Shown here piece after piece: positions 25,783 through 34,996 of a DNA stretch of 64,000 bases. The position numbers and the translations under genes are program-made. The notes beneath the pieces are model-generated. The model did not search any database. It had not been told where the DNA came from and saw only the letters and a list, made by a program, of their open reading frames with translations. The stretch lies in contig NZ_JADWMY010000003.1 of assembly GCF_015767275.1 (NCBI RefSeq), positions 124,001 through 188,000 of the forward strand, read 5' to 3'. Within the stretch, counting starts at the first letter, position 1; every line of letters starts with the position of its first letter. Origin of the DNA: Herbaspirillum sp. AP02 (GTDB lineage Bacteria > Pseudomonadota > Gammaproteobacteria > Burkholderiales > Burkholderiaceae_D).

Positions 25783-26513
25783 GCGCCACCGTATCCCCCA
25801 AGACCGATCCGCTGCTCAAGGTCAGCGGACTGAACGCCTTCTATGGGCGCGCCCACATCCTGTTCGACGTCGCCCTCGAAGTGGGGCGCGGCGAAGTGGT
25901 CGCCCTGATGGGGCGCAACGGCGCCGGCAAGTCCACCACCATGAAGGCGGTGATGGGCCTGCTGGACCGCGCCGAGGGCGAAGTCAGTTTTCGCGGCAAG
26001 GACATCAGCCGCGCCCGTCCCTACGAGATTGCCCGCGACGGCATGGGCTTCGTGCCCGAAGACCGACGTGTCTTTTCCGACCTGTCGGTGATGGAAAACC
26101 TGGAGGTGGGCCGTCAGCCGGCGCGGGAAGGGGCGGTCCAGTGGACGCCGGAAAAGCTGTTCCAGCTCTTCCCCAACCTGGGCGAAATGCCGGACCGTCC
26201 GGGTGGCCAGATGAGCGGTGGCGAGCAGCAGATGCTGACCGTCTCGCGCACGCTCATGGGCAACCCCTACCTGGTGCTGCTGGACGAACCCTCGGAAGGG
26301 GTGGCACCGGTCATCGTCGAACAGATGGCCAACATGATCATGACCCTGAAGCGCGAGGGCATGGCCATCCTGCTGTCGGAGCAGAACCTGCACTTCGCCG
26401 AGCTGGTCAGCGACCGTGCCTACGTGCTGGAGAACGGGCATATCCGTTACCAGGGCAGCATGGCGCAACTGGCGGCCGATGAAGAGGTGCGACGGGCTTA
26501 CCTGTCGGTGTAG
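25779..26513 (+). CDS. LivF-type ABC ATPase
   Basis: A 244-residue ATPase with Walker A GRNGAGKSTT, FVPEDRRVFSDLSVMENLEVG (the LivF hallmark after the Q-loop), signature MSGGEQQML, Walker B LVLLDEPSEGVAP and a C-terminal LSEQNLHFAELV in which Gln stands where the H-loop His usually is, as is common in LivF proteins. It starts with GTG overlapping the preceding stop. It is the last gene of the importer, followed by a 537-base regulatory region. Confidence 0.9.
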   Translation: MSATVSPKTDPLLKVSGLNAFYGRAHILFDVALEVGRGEVVALMGRNGAGKSTTMKAVMGLLDRAEGEVSFRGKDISRARPYEIARDGMGFVPEDRRVFSDLSVMENLEVGRQPAREGAVQWTPEKLFQLFPNLGEMPDRPGGQMSGGEQQMLTVSRTLMGNPYLVLLDEPSEGVAPVIVEQMANMIMTLKREGMAILLSEQNLHFAELVSDRAYVLENGHIRYQGSMAQLAADEEVRRAYLSV

Positions 26514-26776
26514 CAGGGCAGCTGGCGTGGGTGGAGGTGGCGTCGAGATCGCCGTAGCTTGATCGTCATTTCCTCTCTCGCCTGGTTTGTTGCGCTGCAT
26601 AAGGGTGGCGTGCTTCTCCGGTTGCGGTGCTCCCGGCCACCAAGCCGGCCCATGGCGGCAGCGCCGCCTCGCCTGAATGGCAGGGTGGAGCTGCCGGCCG
26701 ACGCGGCCAGGTCTGGACGCTGCCTGCCGCCTGCGGTCTGCCCCGGACCGAAAAGGCCTCGCCTTCTTGTGTAATA

Positions 26777-28205
<1,429 letters not shown>

Positions 28206-28358
28206 ACGGTTTCGCCTGAATCACCGCCGGGCCGGCTTCGTGGGAAAGCGAAGATGGCCCGGCTCTTGCATCATTCATGTCACCGGTGAACAGCGCCGGT
28301 GAGGAAGCCAGGCAGCCGGTTCAGCCCGCTGCCGGTTCGATCATTTGAGGAGAGTTGC

Positions 28359-29675
28359 ATGTCCACGCTACCCGCGACAGTGGAAAAGGGGCTACAGGCC
28401 GCCGGGGTCGGTAAGTTCCAGTACCGCTTGTTCGTCATCTTCGGCCTGGTCTGGCTGGCCGATGCGATGCAGGTGTTGTCCATCGGTTTTTCGGCGCCGA
28501 CCATCGCCAAGACCTTCGGCCTGACGGTGCCGCAGGCACTGCAGAGCGGCACCCTGTTCTTCGTGGGCATGCTGCTGGGCGCCTTCGTCTTCGGCCGTCT
28601 GGCCGACCGCATCGGCCGTCGTCCGGTGCTCATGGGCGCGGTGGTGATCGATGCCTGTTTCGGCGTGGCCTCGGCCTTCGCCCCCGACTTTACCTGGCTG
28701 CTGGCATTGCGCCTGCTGACCGGCATCGGCGTGGGTGGCACGCTGCCGGTGGACTACACCATGATGGCCGAATTCCTGCCCAGCGCCCGTCGTGGTCGCT
28801 GGCTGGTGATGCTGGAATCGTTCTGGGCCATCGGCACCATCTGCCTGGCGGTGCTGGCACTGGTGGCGGTGAGCTGGGGCAACGATGCCTGGCGCGTGAT
28901 CTTCTTCGTCACCGGTCTGCCGGCGCTGGTGGGCGTGGTGCTGCGCTTCTATGTGCCGGAGTCGCCCATGTACCTCAACCGCAGCGGCAAGTCCGACGCT
29001 GCCCGCAAGGTGCTGGAGCGGGTCGCCAAGGTCAACGGCAGCAGCACCCCGATCCCGCCGCTGCAGCCTGAAGTGGTGGAGCGCAAGCCGATGAGCGCGC
29101 TGTTCTCGGCCGCCCTGCGTCGCCGCAGCCTGTCGCTGTACCTGGCCTGGGGACTGATCTCGATTGCCTACTATGGCGTGTTCGTCTACCTGCCGGTCAA
29201 GTTGGGTTCCGAGGGCTTCGGTTTCATGCGTGGCCAGATCTTCCTGATCTTCCTGGCGCTGGTGCAGTTGCCTGGCTATGCGCTGTCGGCCTACGGGGTC
29301 GAACGCTGGGGCCGCAAGCCCACCCTGGTCGGTTTCCTGTTGTTGTCGGCGGTGGGTTGCATGCTCTACAGCCTGGGCAGCGATCCCAAGCTGGTGGTCG
29401 GTTCCACGTTGTTGCTGAGCTTCTCCCTGCTGGGCACCTGGGCCGCGCTGTATGCCTTCACGCCCGAGGTGTACCCGACCGACCTGCGCGCCAGCGGCAT
29501 GGGCACGGCCGGCGCGGTGGCCCGCTTCGGCGGCCTGTTCGCCCCGGCCATCATCGCCCCGGTCATGGCCAGCCACTTCACGCTGTCGCTGGTGATGCTG
29601 TCGGCCTTCCTGGTAGCCGGTGCCGTTGCCATCCTGTGTGTGGATGTGGAGTCGCGCAACCGGGCGCTGGAATGA
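28359..29675 (+). CDS. MFS transporter, NiaP-like (probable nicotinate carrier)
   Basis: A 438-residue, 12-segment major facilitator protein. The loop 2-3 motif GRLADRIGRRPVLMG and the segment RLLTGIGVGGTLPVDYTMMAEFLPSARRGRW, together with YTPEVYPT-like AFTPEVYPTDLRASGMG, place it in the sugar-porter-related SV2/NiaP group, which includes bacterial niacin transporters. The P. putida nicotinate carrier NicT belongs to a different MFS branch, so this would be a functional substitute. The start has a GAGGAGA ribosome site. It lies 153 bases after nicC and is closed by a strong terminator, so nicC and the carrier likely form one unit under sites D and E. Confidence 0.85.
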   Translation: MSTLPATVEKGLQAAGVGKFQYRLFVIFGLVWLADAMQVLSIGFSAPTIAKTFGLTVPQALQSGTLFFVGMLLGAFVFGRLADRIGRRPVLMGAVVIDACFGVASAFAPDFTWLLALRLLTGIGVGGTLPVDYTMMAEFLPSARRGRWLVMLESFWAIGTICLAVLALVAVSWGNDAWRVIFFVTGLPALVGVVLRFYVPESPMYLNRSGKSDAARKVLERVAKVNGSSTPIPPLQPEVVERKPMSALFSAALRRRSLSLYLAWGLISIAYYGVFVYLPVKLGSEGFGFMRGQIFLIFLALVQLPGYALSAYGVERWGRKPTLVGFLLLSAVGCMLYSLGSDPKLVVGSTLLLSFSLLGTWAALYAFTPEVYPTDLRASGMGTAGAVARFGGLFAPAIIAPVMASHFTLSLVMLSAFLVAGAVAILCVDVESRNRALE

Positions 29676-30002
29676 GTCTGTAGCACCGCCGGAGCCTGTT
29701 GCTTCGAGGGAGCCACCGCTGCGTGCGGTGGCTTTTTTTCGTCCTGCTTCGCCGTCATGGGATGGCTCGTCGATATTTTTGGAAGAAGGCATGGGCATTC
29801 AGTAACGGTTGTGATCTCAGGGGATTTGCCGGCTACGCTTTGCGCTTTTGCGAAAGTAGAGGGGCAGATCATGTTTCGAGATATCACCGAGTGCAGTACG
29901 CGGCTGTCGCTTCTTTTCGTGGGCACGATCGCACTGCGAGAGAAGTCCGGTTGCAAAAGGCTGATGCGCAATCAGTTGACTTATATTCGTTTATAAACGA
30001 AT
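29676..30002. other. Intergenic region between the nic carrier and the toxin-antitoxin pair
   Basis: The 327 bases hold the terminator of the nicC unit (29711-29739) and, at the right end, the AT-rich promoter/operator of the toxin gene (29976-30004). No gene is seen between them; overlapping short frames have no ribosome sites. Confidence 0.5.
29711..29739 (+). terminator. Rho-independent terminator after nicC and the NiaP-like carrier
   Basis: A perfect 9-bp stem (29711-29719 with 29725-29733, arm AGCCACCGC) has a 5-base loop and runs directly into seven T residues. Confidence 0.9.
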
Positions 30003-30004
30003 AT
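29983..30004. promoter_or_regulatory. 22-bp perfect palindrome, probable toxin-antitoxin operator
   Basis: Arms ATATTCGTTTA and TAAACGAATAT form an uninterrupted perfect palindrome whose last two bases are the first two of the toxin start codon. A TTGACT box (29976-29981) abuts it. With a 17-base spacer the matching -10 would be GAATAT (29999-30004), which would put the RNA start inside the gene, so either another promoter is used or the message is leaderless. Autorepression by the toxin-antitoxin complex is typical of such systems. Confidence 0.6.
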
Positions 30005-30353
30005 GGCGCTCTACGACGTTGAGCATTACCTCACGACTCCCGCTCAGGATGACCTCTACCTCGGCTGGCTGGTTCGCCTGCGTGATGCGCAGGCACGGAT
30101 TGCGATCATGCGGCGAATTGGTCGTCTGGAGCAGGGCAATTTTGGCGACCACCGGTTCTGTAGAGACGGTGTATGGGATTTGCGTGTGGATATTGGTCCG
30201 GGTTACCGGGTGTACTACGGACGCGCTGGCCGCAAGCTTGTCCTGTTGTTGTGCGGTGGAGATAAACGGACTCAGCAAATGGATATCGCGCGAGCGGTGG
30301 ATTGTTGGCAGGACTGGAAGAGGAGAGGGACAGATGAGAAGCAGACCCCATGA
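30003..30353 (+). CDS. RelE/HigB-type toxin (addiction-module killer protein)
   Basis: A 116-residue small basic protein. The pattern YDVEHYLTTPAQDDLYLGWLVRLRDAQARIAIMRRIGRLEQGNFGDHRFCRDGVWDLRVDIGPGYRVYYGRAG followed by LVLLLCGGDKRTQQMDI is diagnostic of the phage-derived Gp49/HigB-like killer protein family. These are ribosome-dependent mRNA interferases in characterised members. The start codon is embedded in a 22-bp palindrome and no ribosome site precedes it. The gene overlaps the antitoxin start by 20 bases. Confidence 0.88.
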   Translation: MALYDVEHYLTTPAQDDLYLGWLVRLRDAQARIAIMRRIGRLEQGNFGDHRFCRDGVWDLRVDIGPGYRVYYGRAGRKLVLLLCGGDKRTQQMDIARAVDCWQDWKRRGTDEKQTP

Positions 30354-30630
30354 TGAAGCGATGGCCGAGCTGTATCGCAGCGATCCCGCGCTTGCGCTGG
30401 AGATCATCAACAGCATTCTGACTGATGGCGATCAGGCCGAATTGATGAGTGTGCTTCGTCAGTTGGCGCTAGCTGTGGGAGGCATGCAGGTGGTGGCCGA
30501 GCAGGCGAATTTGAATCCGACCCAGCTATATCGCACCTTGTCGCCGAAAGGTAATCCTGCGCTGAGCAGTCTGACCGCAATTCTGAAGGCCATGGGTCTG
30601 CGACTGGCGGTGCAGCCGCTGGCAGTCTGA
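30334..30630 (+). CDS. HigA-type antitoxin
   Basis: A 98-residue antitoxin with a lambda-repressor-like helix-turn-helix: LALAVGGMQVVAEQANLNPTQLYRTLSPKGNPALSSLTAILKAMGLRLAVQPL. This family (addiction module antidote, COG3636 type) is normally encoded directly after its RelE/HigB toxin, as here. The start at ATG 30334 follows GAGGAGAGGGA and overlaps the toxin 3' end, ensuring coupled translation. It likely binds the palindrome at 29983 through the helix-turn-helix. Confidence 0.87.
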   Translation: MRSRPHDEAMAELYRSDPALALEIINSILTDGDQAELMSVLRQLALAVGGMQVVAEQANLNPTQLYRTLSPKGNPALSSLTAILKAMGLRLAVQPLAV

Positions 30631-30648
30631 GAAGTCATCACCACGTCA

Positions 30649-30672
30649 GGGACGCTACGGCGTCCCTTCTTC
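30649..30672 (+). terminator. Weak hairpin after the toxin-antitoxin pair
   Basis: GGGACGC (30649-30655) and GCGTCCC (30660-30666) form a 7-bp stem with a TACG loop, followed by a pyrimidine-rich TTCTTC. It may serve the toxin-antitoxin operon. Confidence 0.5.
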
Positions 30673-31276
30673 ATTCCCGCCGGTCGCGCATGCGCTCCAG
30701 GTCTTCCCGCGTATCGATATCGGCAAAGATCCCCTGATCCATCACCTCGATCTCCGTCACCGGATGCGCTTCCAGCAGGCCCCGTGCGCCGCGGTCGCCC
30801 TGCAGGGCCAGCAGCGCCGGCAGGTGCGCCGGACCGAAGCCCACCGGGTTGCCGCGCCGACCTTGCGTCACGGGCGCCACGATGGACGCACCGGCGACCA
30901 GCGCGTCGCGCAGTCGCGCCAGGGTGGCAGGCCGGACCCGAGGCATGTCGGCCAGCGCGATCAGCCAGCCTGATGCCTGCGTGCTGTGCTGCAGTCCGTG
31001 ACGCAGCGATGCGCTCATTTCACGCGGATCGCCCGGGGGCAGCATGCAGACCGTGCAGCCCATCTTGCGCAGGGCATCGGCCAGCATGCCCGGCCCCTCT
31101 ACCACGGCGACCACCGGCATGACCTCCAGCAGCGCTGCCGCGCTGGCGGTGGCCACCATGCCGGGGCGGCCGTCATGATGGCAGAAGGGTTGCAGCAGCT
31201 TTTCCTCGCGGTCGTTGAAACGGCTGCCACGGCCGGCGGCCAGCAGCAAGGCGATGGGGGAGCTTGATGGAATCAT
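30671..31276 (-). CDS. MocA-like molybdopterin nucleotidyltransferase
   Basis: A 201-residue NTP transferase-fold protein. The N-terminal LLLAAGRGSRF is the nucleotide-binding signature, and SGWLIALADMPRVRPATLARL and APVTQGRRGNPVGFG are the blocks shared by MocA, MobA and MobA-related proteins. MocA cytidylylates molybdopterin to form the cofactor used by xanthine-dehydrogenase-family enzymes. The nearby nicotinate dehydrogenase needs exactly this cofactor, so the gene may be dedicated to it; this link is inference from distance. Substrate choice (CTP or another NTP) cannot be read with certainty. It is monocistronic on the minus strand. Confidence 0.78.
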   Translation of the reverse strand: MIPSSSPIALLLAAGRGSRFNDREEKLLQPFCHHDGRPGMVATASAAALLEVMPVVAVVEGPGMLADALRKMGCTVCMLPPGDPREMSASLRHGLQHSTQASGWLIALADMPRVRPATLARLRDALVAGASIVAPVTQGRRGNPVGFGPAHLPALLALQGDRGARGLLEAHPVTEIEVMDQGIFADIDTREDLERMRDRRE

Positions 31277-31658
31277 GCCGGTAGGGCCTTGGGAAATCGG
31301 ATGGAGCCGCTATTGTGCCCAGGTTTGTCCTGCCGTTGCTGCAGCGATGCAGAAGCTGCCGAGTGAGGGGGAATTTACGTGATCCGAATGACAAGCTTGC
31401 CACGGGCCAGTCCGGTGCCTTCCATGCTGGCTGCCACTTTGCGTCAGATCGTTGCCGTATCGGCATGGCAGGATTCTTAATTTTGATATGGTCGGCAACG
31501 CAGTGCGCTCCTAGAATCGGTTGCGTGTCAGTAACGCAGGTACCGTAGAGGGACGGTGTTGCGAAGTCGGCATCAGGGGGGCAAGCCGGCTGGGATGGAG
31601 CGTAGCGAGGGTCCATCATCCGGGGCGCCGAGAACAACGCGCAGGGATGGAAACAAGA
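31277..31658. other. Divergent intergenic region between the MocA-like gene and the chemoreceptor
   Basis: The 382 bases contain no convincing gene. A coding-like frame continues upstream of the chemoreceptor start, but the encoded residues do not resemble chemoreceptor N-termini, so I treat it as leader. No operator motif of the nic or iac type was seen. Confidence 0.4.
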
Positions 31659-33206
31659 ATGATCAAGAACATACGTATCGGCTCGCGCCTGGGCGCTGGC
31701 TTTGCGGTGGTGCTGGTATTTTCGATGCTGGTGGCGGCGGTGGGCATATGGCGACTGAAGACCGTGGCCCAGCAGACCCAGCAGATGATGGATGTGCCGC
31801 TGCGCACCGAACGCCTGGTGTCGCAATGGAATACCTTGCTGCTGATCGCCATCCAGCGCACCACTACGGTGGTCAAGAGCCGCGATCCCGAACTCGAGGC
31901 CTTCCTCGCCAAGGAGGCGGCCGCGTCCAGCAAGGAATCGGCGCAGACCCTGAAGGACGTCGAAACGCTCCTGACCAGTGACGATGAAAAGAAGCTGTTC
32001 GCCGCCATCAATGTCGCCCGCAAGCAGTTCCTGACCGTGCGCGATGAAATCTACGCGGCCAAGAAGCAGGGCGATGCCGCCAAGGTGGACCAGCTCTATC
32101 AGCAGCAGTACATGGGCATCGCCACCGGTACCCAGAATGCCATGCGGGCCTTGCTCGACTTCGAACGTGCCCGCATCGACGATATCTCCGCGCAGATCCA
32201 GCAGGATGCCGCCAGCAGTCAATGGCAGATCGCCGTGCTGGAAGGGGTGATCCTGCTCTGCGGCGTAGCGTTCGCGGTGCTGCTCACGCGCAGCATCACG
32301 CGGCCGGTACATGCGGCGCTGGCGATCTCGCAGCGCGTGGCCGCCGGTGACCTGACCTCGCGCGCCGTGAGCATGGGGCAAGACGAACTGGGACAACTGG
32401 TGGCCTCGCTGCAGGGCATGAGCGAGCGCCTGCACGGCGTGGTGTCCACGGTGCGCCATGGGGCCGACAGCATTGCGATTGCCTCCGGTGAAATCGCCAA
32501 CGGCAACCTTGACCTGTCAGCCCGAACCGAGGAACAGGCCGGTGCGCTGGAAGAGACCGCCGCTTCCATCGAACAGCTGACCTCCAGCGTGCGCACCAAT
32601 TCCGAGAACGCCGGCCAGGCCGACAATCTGGTGCGCTCCGCGGCATCGATCGCCGGTCAGGGCGGGGTGGTGATGGAAGAACTGATCGCCACCATGGGCA
32701 ACATCAACGCATCCTCGCGCAAGATCGTGGACATCATTGGCGTGATCGATGGCATCGCCTTCCAGACCAATATCCTGGCCTTGAATGCTGCCGTGGAGGC
32801 GGCCCGCGCCGGTGAGCAGGGACGCGGTTTCGCGGTGGTGGCCTCGGAAGTGCGCGCCCTGGCGCAACGCTCGGCCTCAGCGGCCAAGGAAATCAAGCAA
32901 CTGATCGATGATTCGGTGGAGAAGGTCGGTGCCGGCAGCCAGCTGGTGGAAAAAGCCGGCAAGACCATGCAGGAAGTGGTGGACAGCGTGCGCGGCACGC
33001 ACGCGCTGGTGGGCGAGATCAGCACCGCCAGTCGCGAACAGGCCGAGGGCATCCACCAGGTCAACCAGGCTGTGGGGCAGATGGATGGCGTGACCCAACA
33101 GAATGCGGCGCTGGTGGAACAGGCTGCGGCCGCCGCCAAGTCGCTGGAAGACCAGGCGGCGCAATTGAAACGCGCGGTGGCGTTCTTCTCCCTGCAGACT
33201 GCCTGA
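31659..33206 (+). CDS. Methyl-accepting chemotaxis protein
   Basis: A 515-residue class I chemoreceptor. TM1 is about residues 10-32 ([21 protein letters not shown]), the periplasmic four-helix-bundle sensor is 33-188, TM2 is about 191-212 ([19 protein letters not shown]), and a HAMP domain and a long cytoplasmic coiled coil follow. The signalling tip is [40 protein letters not shown]. There is no C-terminal NWETF-like CheR pentapeptide; it ends SLQTA. ATG 31659 is chosen because [15 protein letters not shown] is the family N-terminus; an ATG 12 bases earlier is possible. Lying between the nic and iac islands it could sense a plant-derived aromatic, but ligand and linkage are unproven. Confidence 0.9.
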   Translation: MIKNIRIGSRLGAGFAVVLVFSMLVAAVGIWRLKTVAQQTQQMMDVPLRTERLVSQWNTLLLIAIQRTTTVVKSRDPELEAFLAKEAAASSKESAQTLKDVETLLTSDDEKKLFAAINVARKQFLTVRDEIYAAKKQGDAAKVDQLYQQQYMGIATGTQNAMRALLDFERARIDDISAQIQQDAASSQWQIAVLEGVILLCGVAFAVLLTRSITRPVHAALAISQRVAAGDLTSRAVSMGQDELGQLVASLQGMSERLHGVVSTVRHGADSIAIASGEIANGNLDLSARTEEQAGALEETAASIEQLTSSVRTNSENAGQADNLVRSAASIAGQGGVVMEELIATMGNINASSRKIVDIIGVIDGIAFQTNILALNAAVEAARAGEQGRGFAVVASEVRALAQRSASAAKEIKQLIDDSVEKVGAGSQLVEKAGKTMQEVVDSVRGTHALVGEISTASREQAEGIHQVNQAVGQMDGVTQQNAALVEQAAAAAKSLEDQAAQLKRAVAFFSLQTA

Positions 33207-33214
33207 TAAAAGAC

Positions 33215-33253
33215 GATCATCGCTGGCGGCTTCACGCCAGCGGTGATCCTTTT
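33215..33253. terminator. Bidirectional terminator between chemoreceptor and response regulator
   Basis: A 14-bp stem with one G-T pair (33215-33228 with 33235-33248) has a 6-base loop, followed by CTTTT on the plus side and preceded by AAAAG, which reads CTTTT on the minus side. It suits both convergent genes. Confidence 0.75.
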
Positions 33254-33293
33254 ACGCGGTAGTTCAGATCAAGTCCGGATCATTCAGGGAGGC

Positions 33294-33926
33294 TCAGGCC
33301 GCCTTGAGAAATTCCGGCCCGAAATCCATCAGTACGTCGCGCACCAGCGTGGCCGTGCTCTGGCAGCCCAGCTTGTCCTTGACGCTGGCGCGATGCACGT
33401 CCACCGTCTTGACGCTGATGTTGAGGTCGCGCGCGATGAGCTTGCTGGACTGGCCCATGATGACCTTTTCCAGAATCTCGCGCTCACGCACGGTCAGCGT
33501 CTTCAGGCGCGCCTTCAACTGCTGGCGGCGACCACGCGCCTGCATGTTGCCGGCCACGTTCTTCAGGGTGACCTGGATGCGTTCGAGCATCTGCTGGGAG
33601 TTGTAGGGCTTTTCCAGGAAATCGACCGCGCCATTGTGCAGGGCGCGCACCGACATGGGAATGTCGCCATGTCCGGATACGAAGATCACGGGAATGTCGG
33701 CACCGATTTCCTTCAGGCGATCCTGCAGCTGGAAGCCGCTGATCTCCGGCATGCGCACATCCAGAATCAGGCAGGACAGGCTATTGGCGTCGTAGGCCTT
33801 GAGAAAGGCTTCCGGGCCATCGAAGCATTCGGTACGGATATTGACCGAGCTCAGCAGCCAGGCCAGCGACGTGCGAACGGCTTCGTCATCATCAACGATG
33901 TAGACCACCGGCGGGTTGGTTTCCAT
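33294..33926 (-). CDS. FixJ/NarL-type response regulator (iac-associated)
   Basis: A 210-residue two-component regulator. The receiver domain (1-120) has D12-D13, the phosphoacceptor D56 in CLILDVRMPEISG, the Thr/Ser position in VIFVSGHGD and the Lys in FLEKPYN. A LuxR-type helix-turn-helix follows (LTVREREILEKVIMGQSSKLIARDLNISVKTVDVHRASVKDKL). It resembles FixJ, StyR and TodT regulators. No kinase is adjacent; the nearest is the two-PAS kinase at 41808. A similar split regulator pair is, to my memory, associated with iac genes in Paraburkholderia phytofirmans. It diverges from iacG across a region with a 9-bp inverted repeat. Confidence 0.85.
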   Translation of the reverse strand: METNPPVVYIVDDDEAVRTSLAWLLSSVNIRTECFDGPEAFLKAYDANSLSCLILDVRMPEISGFQLQDRLKEIGADIPVIFVSGHGDIPMSVRALHNGAVDFLEKPYNSQQMLERIQVTLKNVAGNMQARGRRQQLKARLKTLTVREREILEKVIMGQSSKLIARDLNISVKTVDVHRASVKDKLGCQSTATLVRDVLMDFGPEFLKAA

Positions 33927-34241
33927 CTTACTCCTCGTCTCGTCAAAATGGTGCCGGTTTGCACCGGCGCTATTTCCGACCCTCTCGATTTCTTGACGGG
34001 CTGGTCGGCATAAATCAAAACAGCACGCTTTGACTTATGCAAAAAACAGGCCTGAAATTCTTGGGATCAGCGACACTTTAACACCCCCTCCAGGGTGGCG
34101 ATCTAGGTATTTTTACCTAGATGCTTAGTCGCAATCCCCTGTGGCGCGGGCATGTGGCACGAATTGTGTGCAGCCGGGGCATGTCTTAACCTGCTGTCAT
34201 AGAGCGCCGTGCATCATCGGCGTGCAAACCAGGGAGTTTCC
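33927..34241. other. Divergent regulatory region between the response regulator and iacG
   Basis: The 315 bases contain no gene and are AT-richer than the flanks. The central feature is the inverted repeat at 34101-34122. The remainder carries no other clear signal. Confidence 0.5.
34101..34122. promoter_or_regulatory. Inverted repeat ATCTAGGTA-N4-TACCTAGAT, candidate response-regulator site
   Basis: A perfect 9-bp inverted repeat with a TTTT spacer between the response regulator and iacG. A related sequence, TCTAGGGGTTTT with TAG downstream, begins at 43379 between the kinase and iacA, suggesting one regulator acts at both places. Confidence 0.55.
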
Positions 34242-34829
34242 ATGAGCGCCAATGCTGTCCAACAAGAACATTCGACCCCACCCGCATCCGCATCCACGTC
34301 CGCATCGACTGCTGCGCCCCGTCCCGCCCTTGCGCCGGAGCAACTGGAATTCCGCAATGCCATGGCGCATCTGCCGGCGGCGGTCTCCATCATCACCACC
34401 GATGGCGAGGGCGGCCGTTGCGGTATCACCGCCAGCGCGGTCTGCTCGGTCACCGACACGCCACCGACCATCCTGGTCTGCATCAACCGCGGCAGCGCCA
34501 TGCATGAGGTGTTCAAGAAGAACGGCCGGCTGTGCGTGAACGTGCTCTCGGATGAACTGGAACAACTGGCCATGCATTTCTCGGGCGCGACCAAGGTACC
34601 GATGGAGGAGCGCTTCGCCTGGGACATCTGGGAAGAACAGGGCGAACTGGGCCAGCCGGTGCTGGCCGATGCGCTGGTGAAGCTGCAGGGCCGCATCCGC
34701 GAGTTCAAGGAGGTCGGCACCCACTCGGTGATGTTCGTCGAGCTGGCCGAGGTCAAGGTCAATGAAAAGAAGGACAGCCTGATCTATTTCAACCGGCTGT
34801 TCCACAAGGTCAAGCGCACGGCCTTGTAG
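34242..34829 (+). CDS. iacG: Flavin reductase partner of the IAA monooxygenase
   Basis: A 195-residue HpaC-type NAD(P)H:flavin oxidoreductase. After a Ser/Ala/Pro-rich N-terminal tail (1-35) comes the family core: FRNAMAHLPAAVSIITTDGEGGRCGITASAVCSVTDTPPTILVCINRGSAMHEV. In IAA degraders IacG supplies reduced flavin to IacA, the group D monooxygenase; here iacA is at 43504. The ATG follows AGGGAG. The gene stands alone on the plus strand, opposite the response regulator and convergent with iacF. Confidence 0.85.
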   Translation: MSANAVQQEHSTPPASASTSASTAAPRPALAPEQLEFRNAMAHLPAAVSIITTDGEGGRCGITASAVCSVTDTPPTILVCINRGSAMHEVFKKNGRLCVNVLSDELEQLAMHFSGATKVPMEERFAWDIWEEQGELGQPVLADALVKLQGRIREFKEVGTHSVMFVELAEVKVNEKKDSLIYFNRLFHKVKRTAL

Positions 34830-34863
34830 GCCCGTCTCTTTACCATCCCCCGCCCCCGAAATG

Positions 34864-34900
34864 ATGCCGTCCGTGTGTGTACCGGACGGCATTTGTCTTT
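34864..34900 (+). terminator. Terminator after iacG
   Basis: A perfect 10-bp stem (34864-34873 with 34883-34892) has a 9-base loop, followed by TTGTCTTT. Confidence 0.65.
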
Positions 34901-34912
34901 CCGGGGACCATG

Positions 34913-34979
34913 AAAAAACCGTTCGCACTGATGAGCGGCGCAACTGCGGCGCTACCCAGTCCGAACGGTGTGAGGCCTG
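34913..34979 (-). terminator. Terminator after iacF (iacCDF operon)
   Basis: Outer arms of 13 bases (34918-34930 and 34967-34979, one mismatch) close a GC-rich inner loop, and on the minus strand are followed by six T residues (34913-34918 is AAAAAA). Confidence 0.65.
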
Positions 34980-34996
34980 TGTCGTGAGGTGGGAGG

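Noticed and set aside
29740-29975. Small genes between the nic terminator and the toxin
   Set aside because: Overlapping short frames have no ribosome sites or recognisable features.
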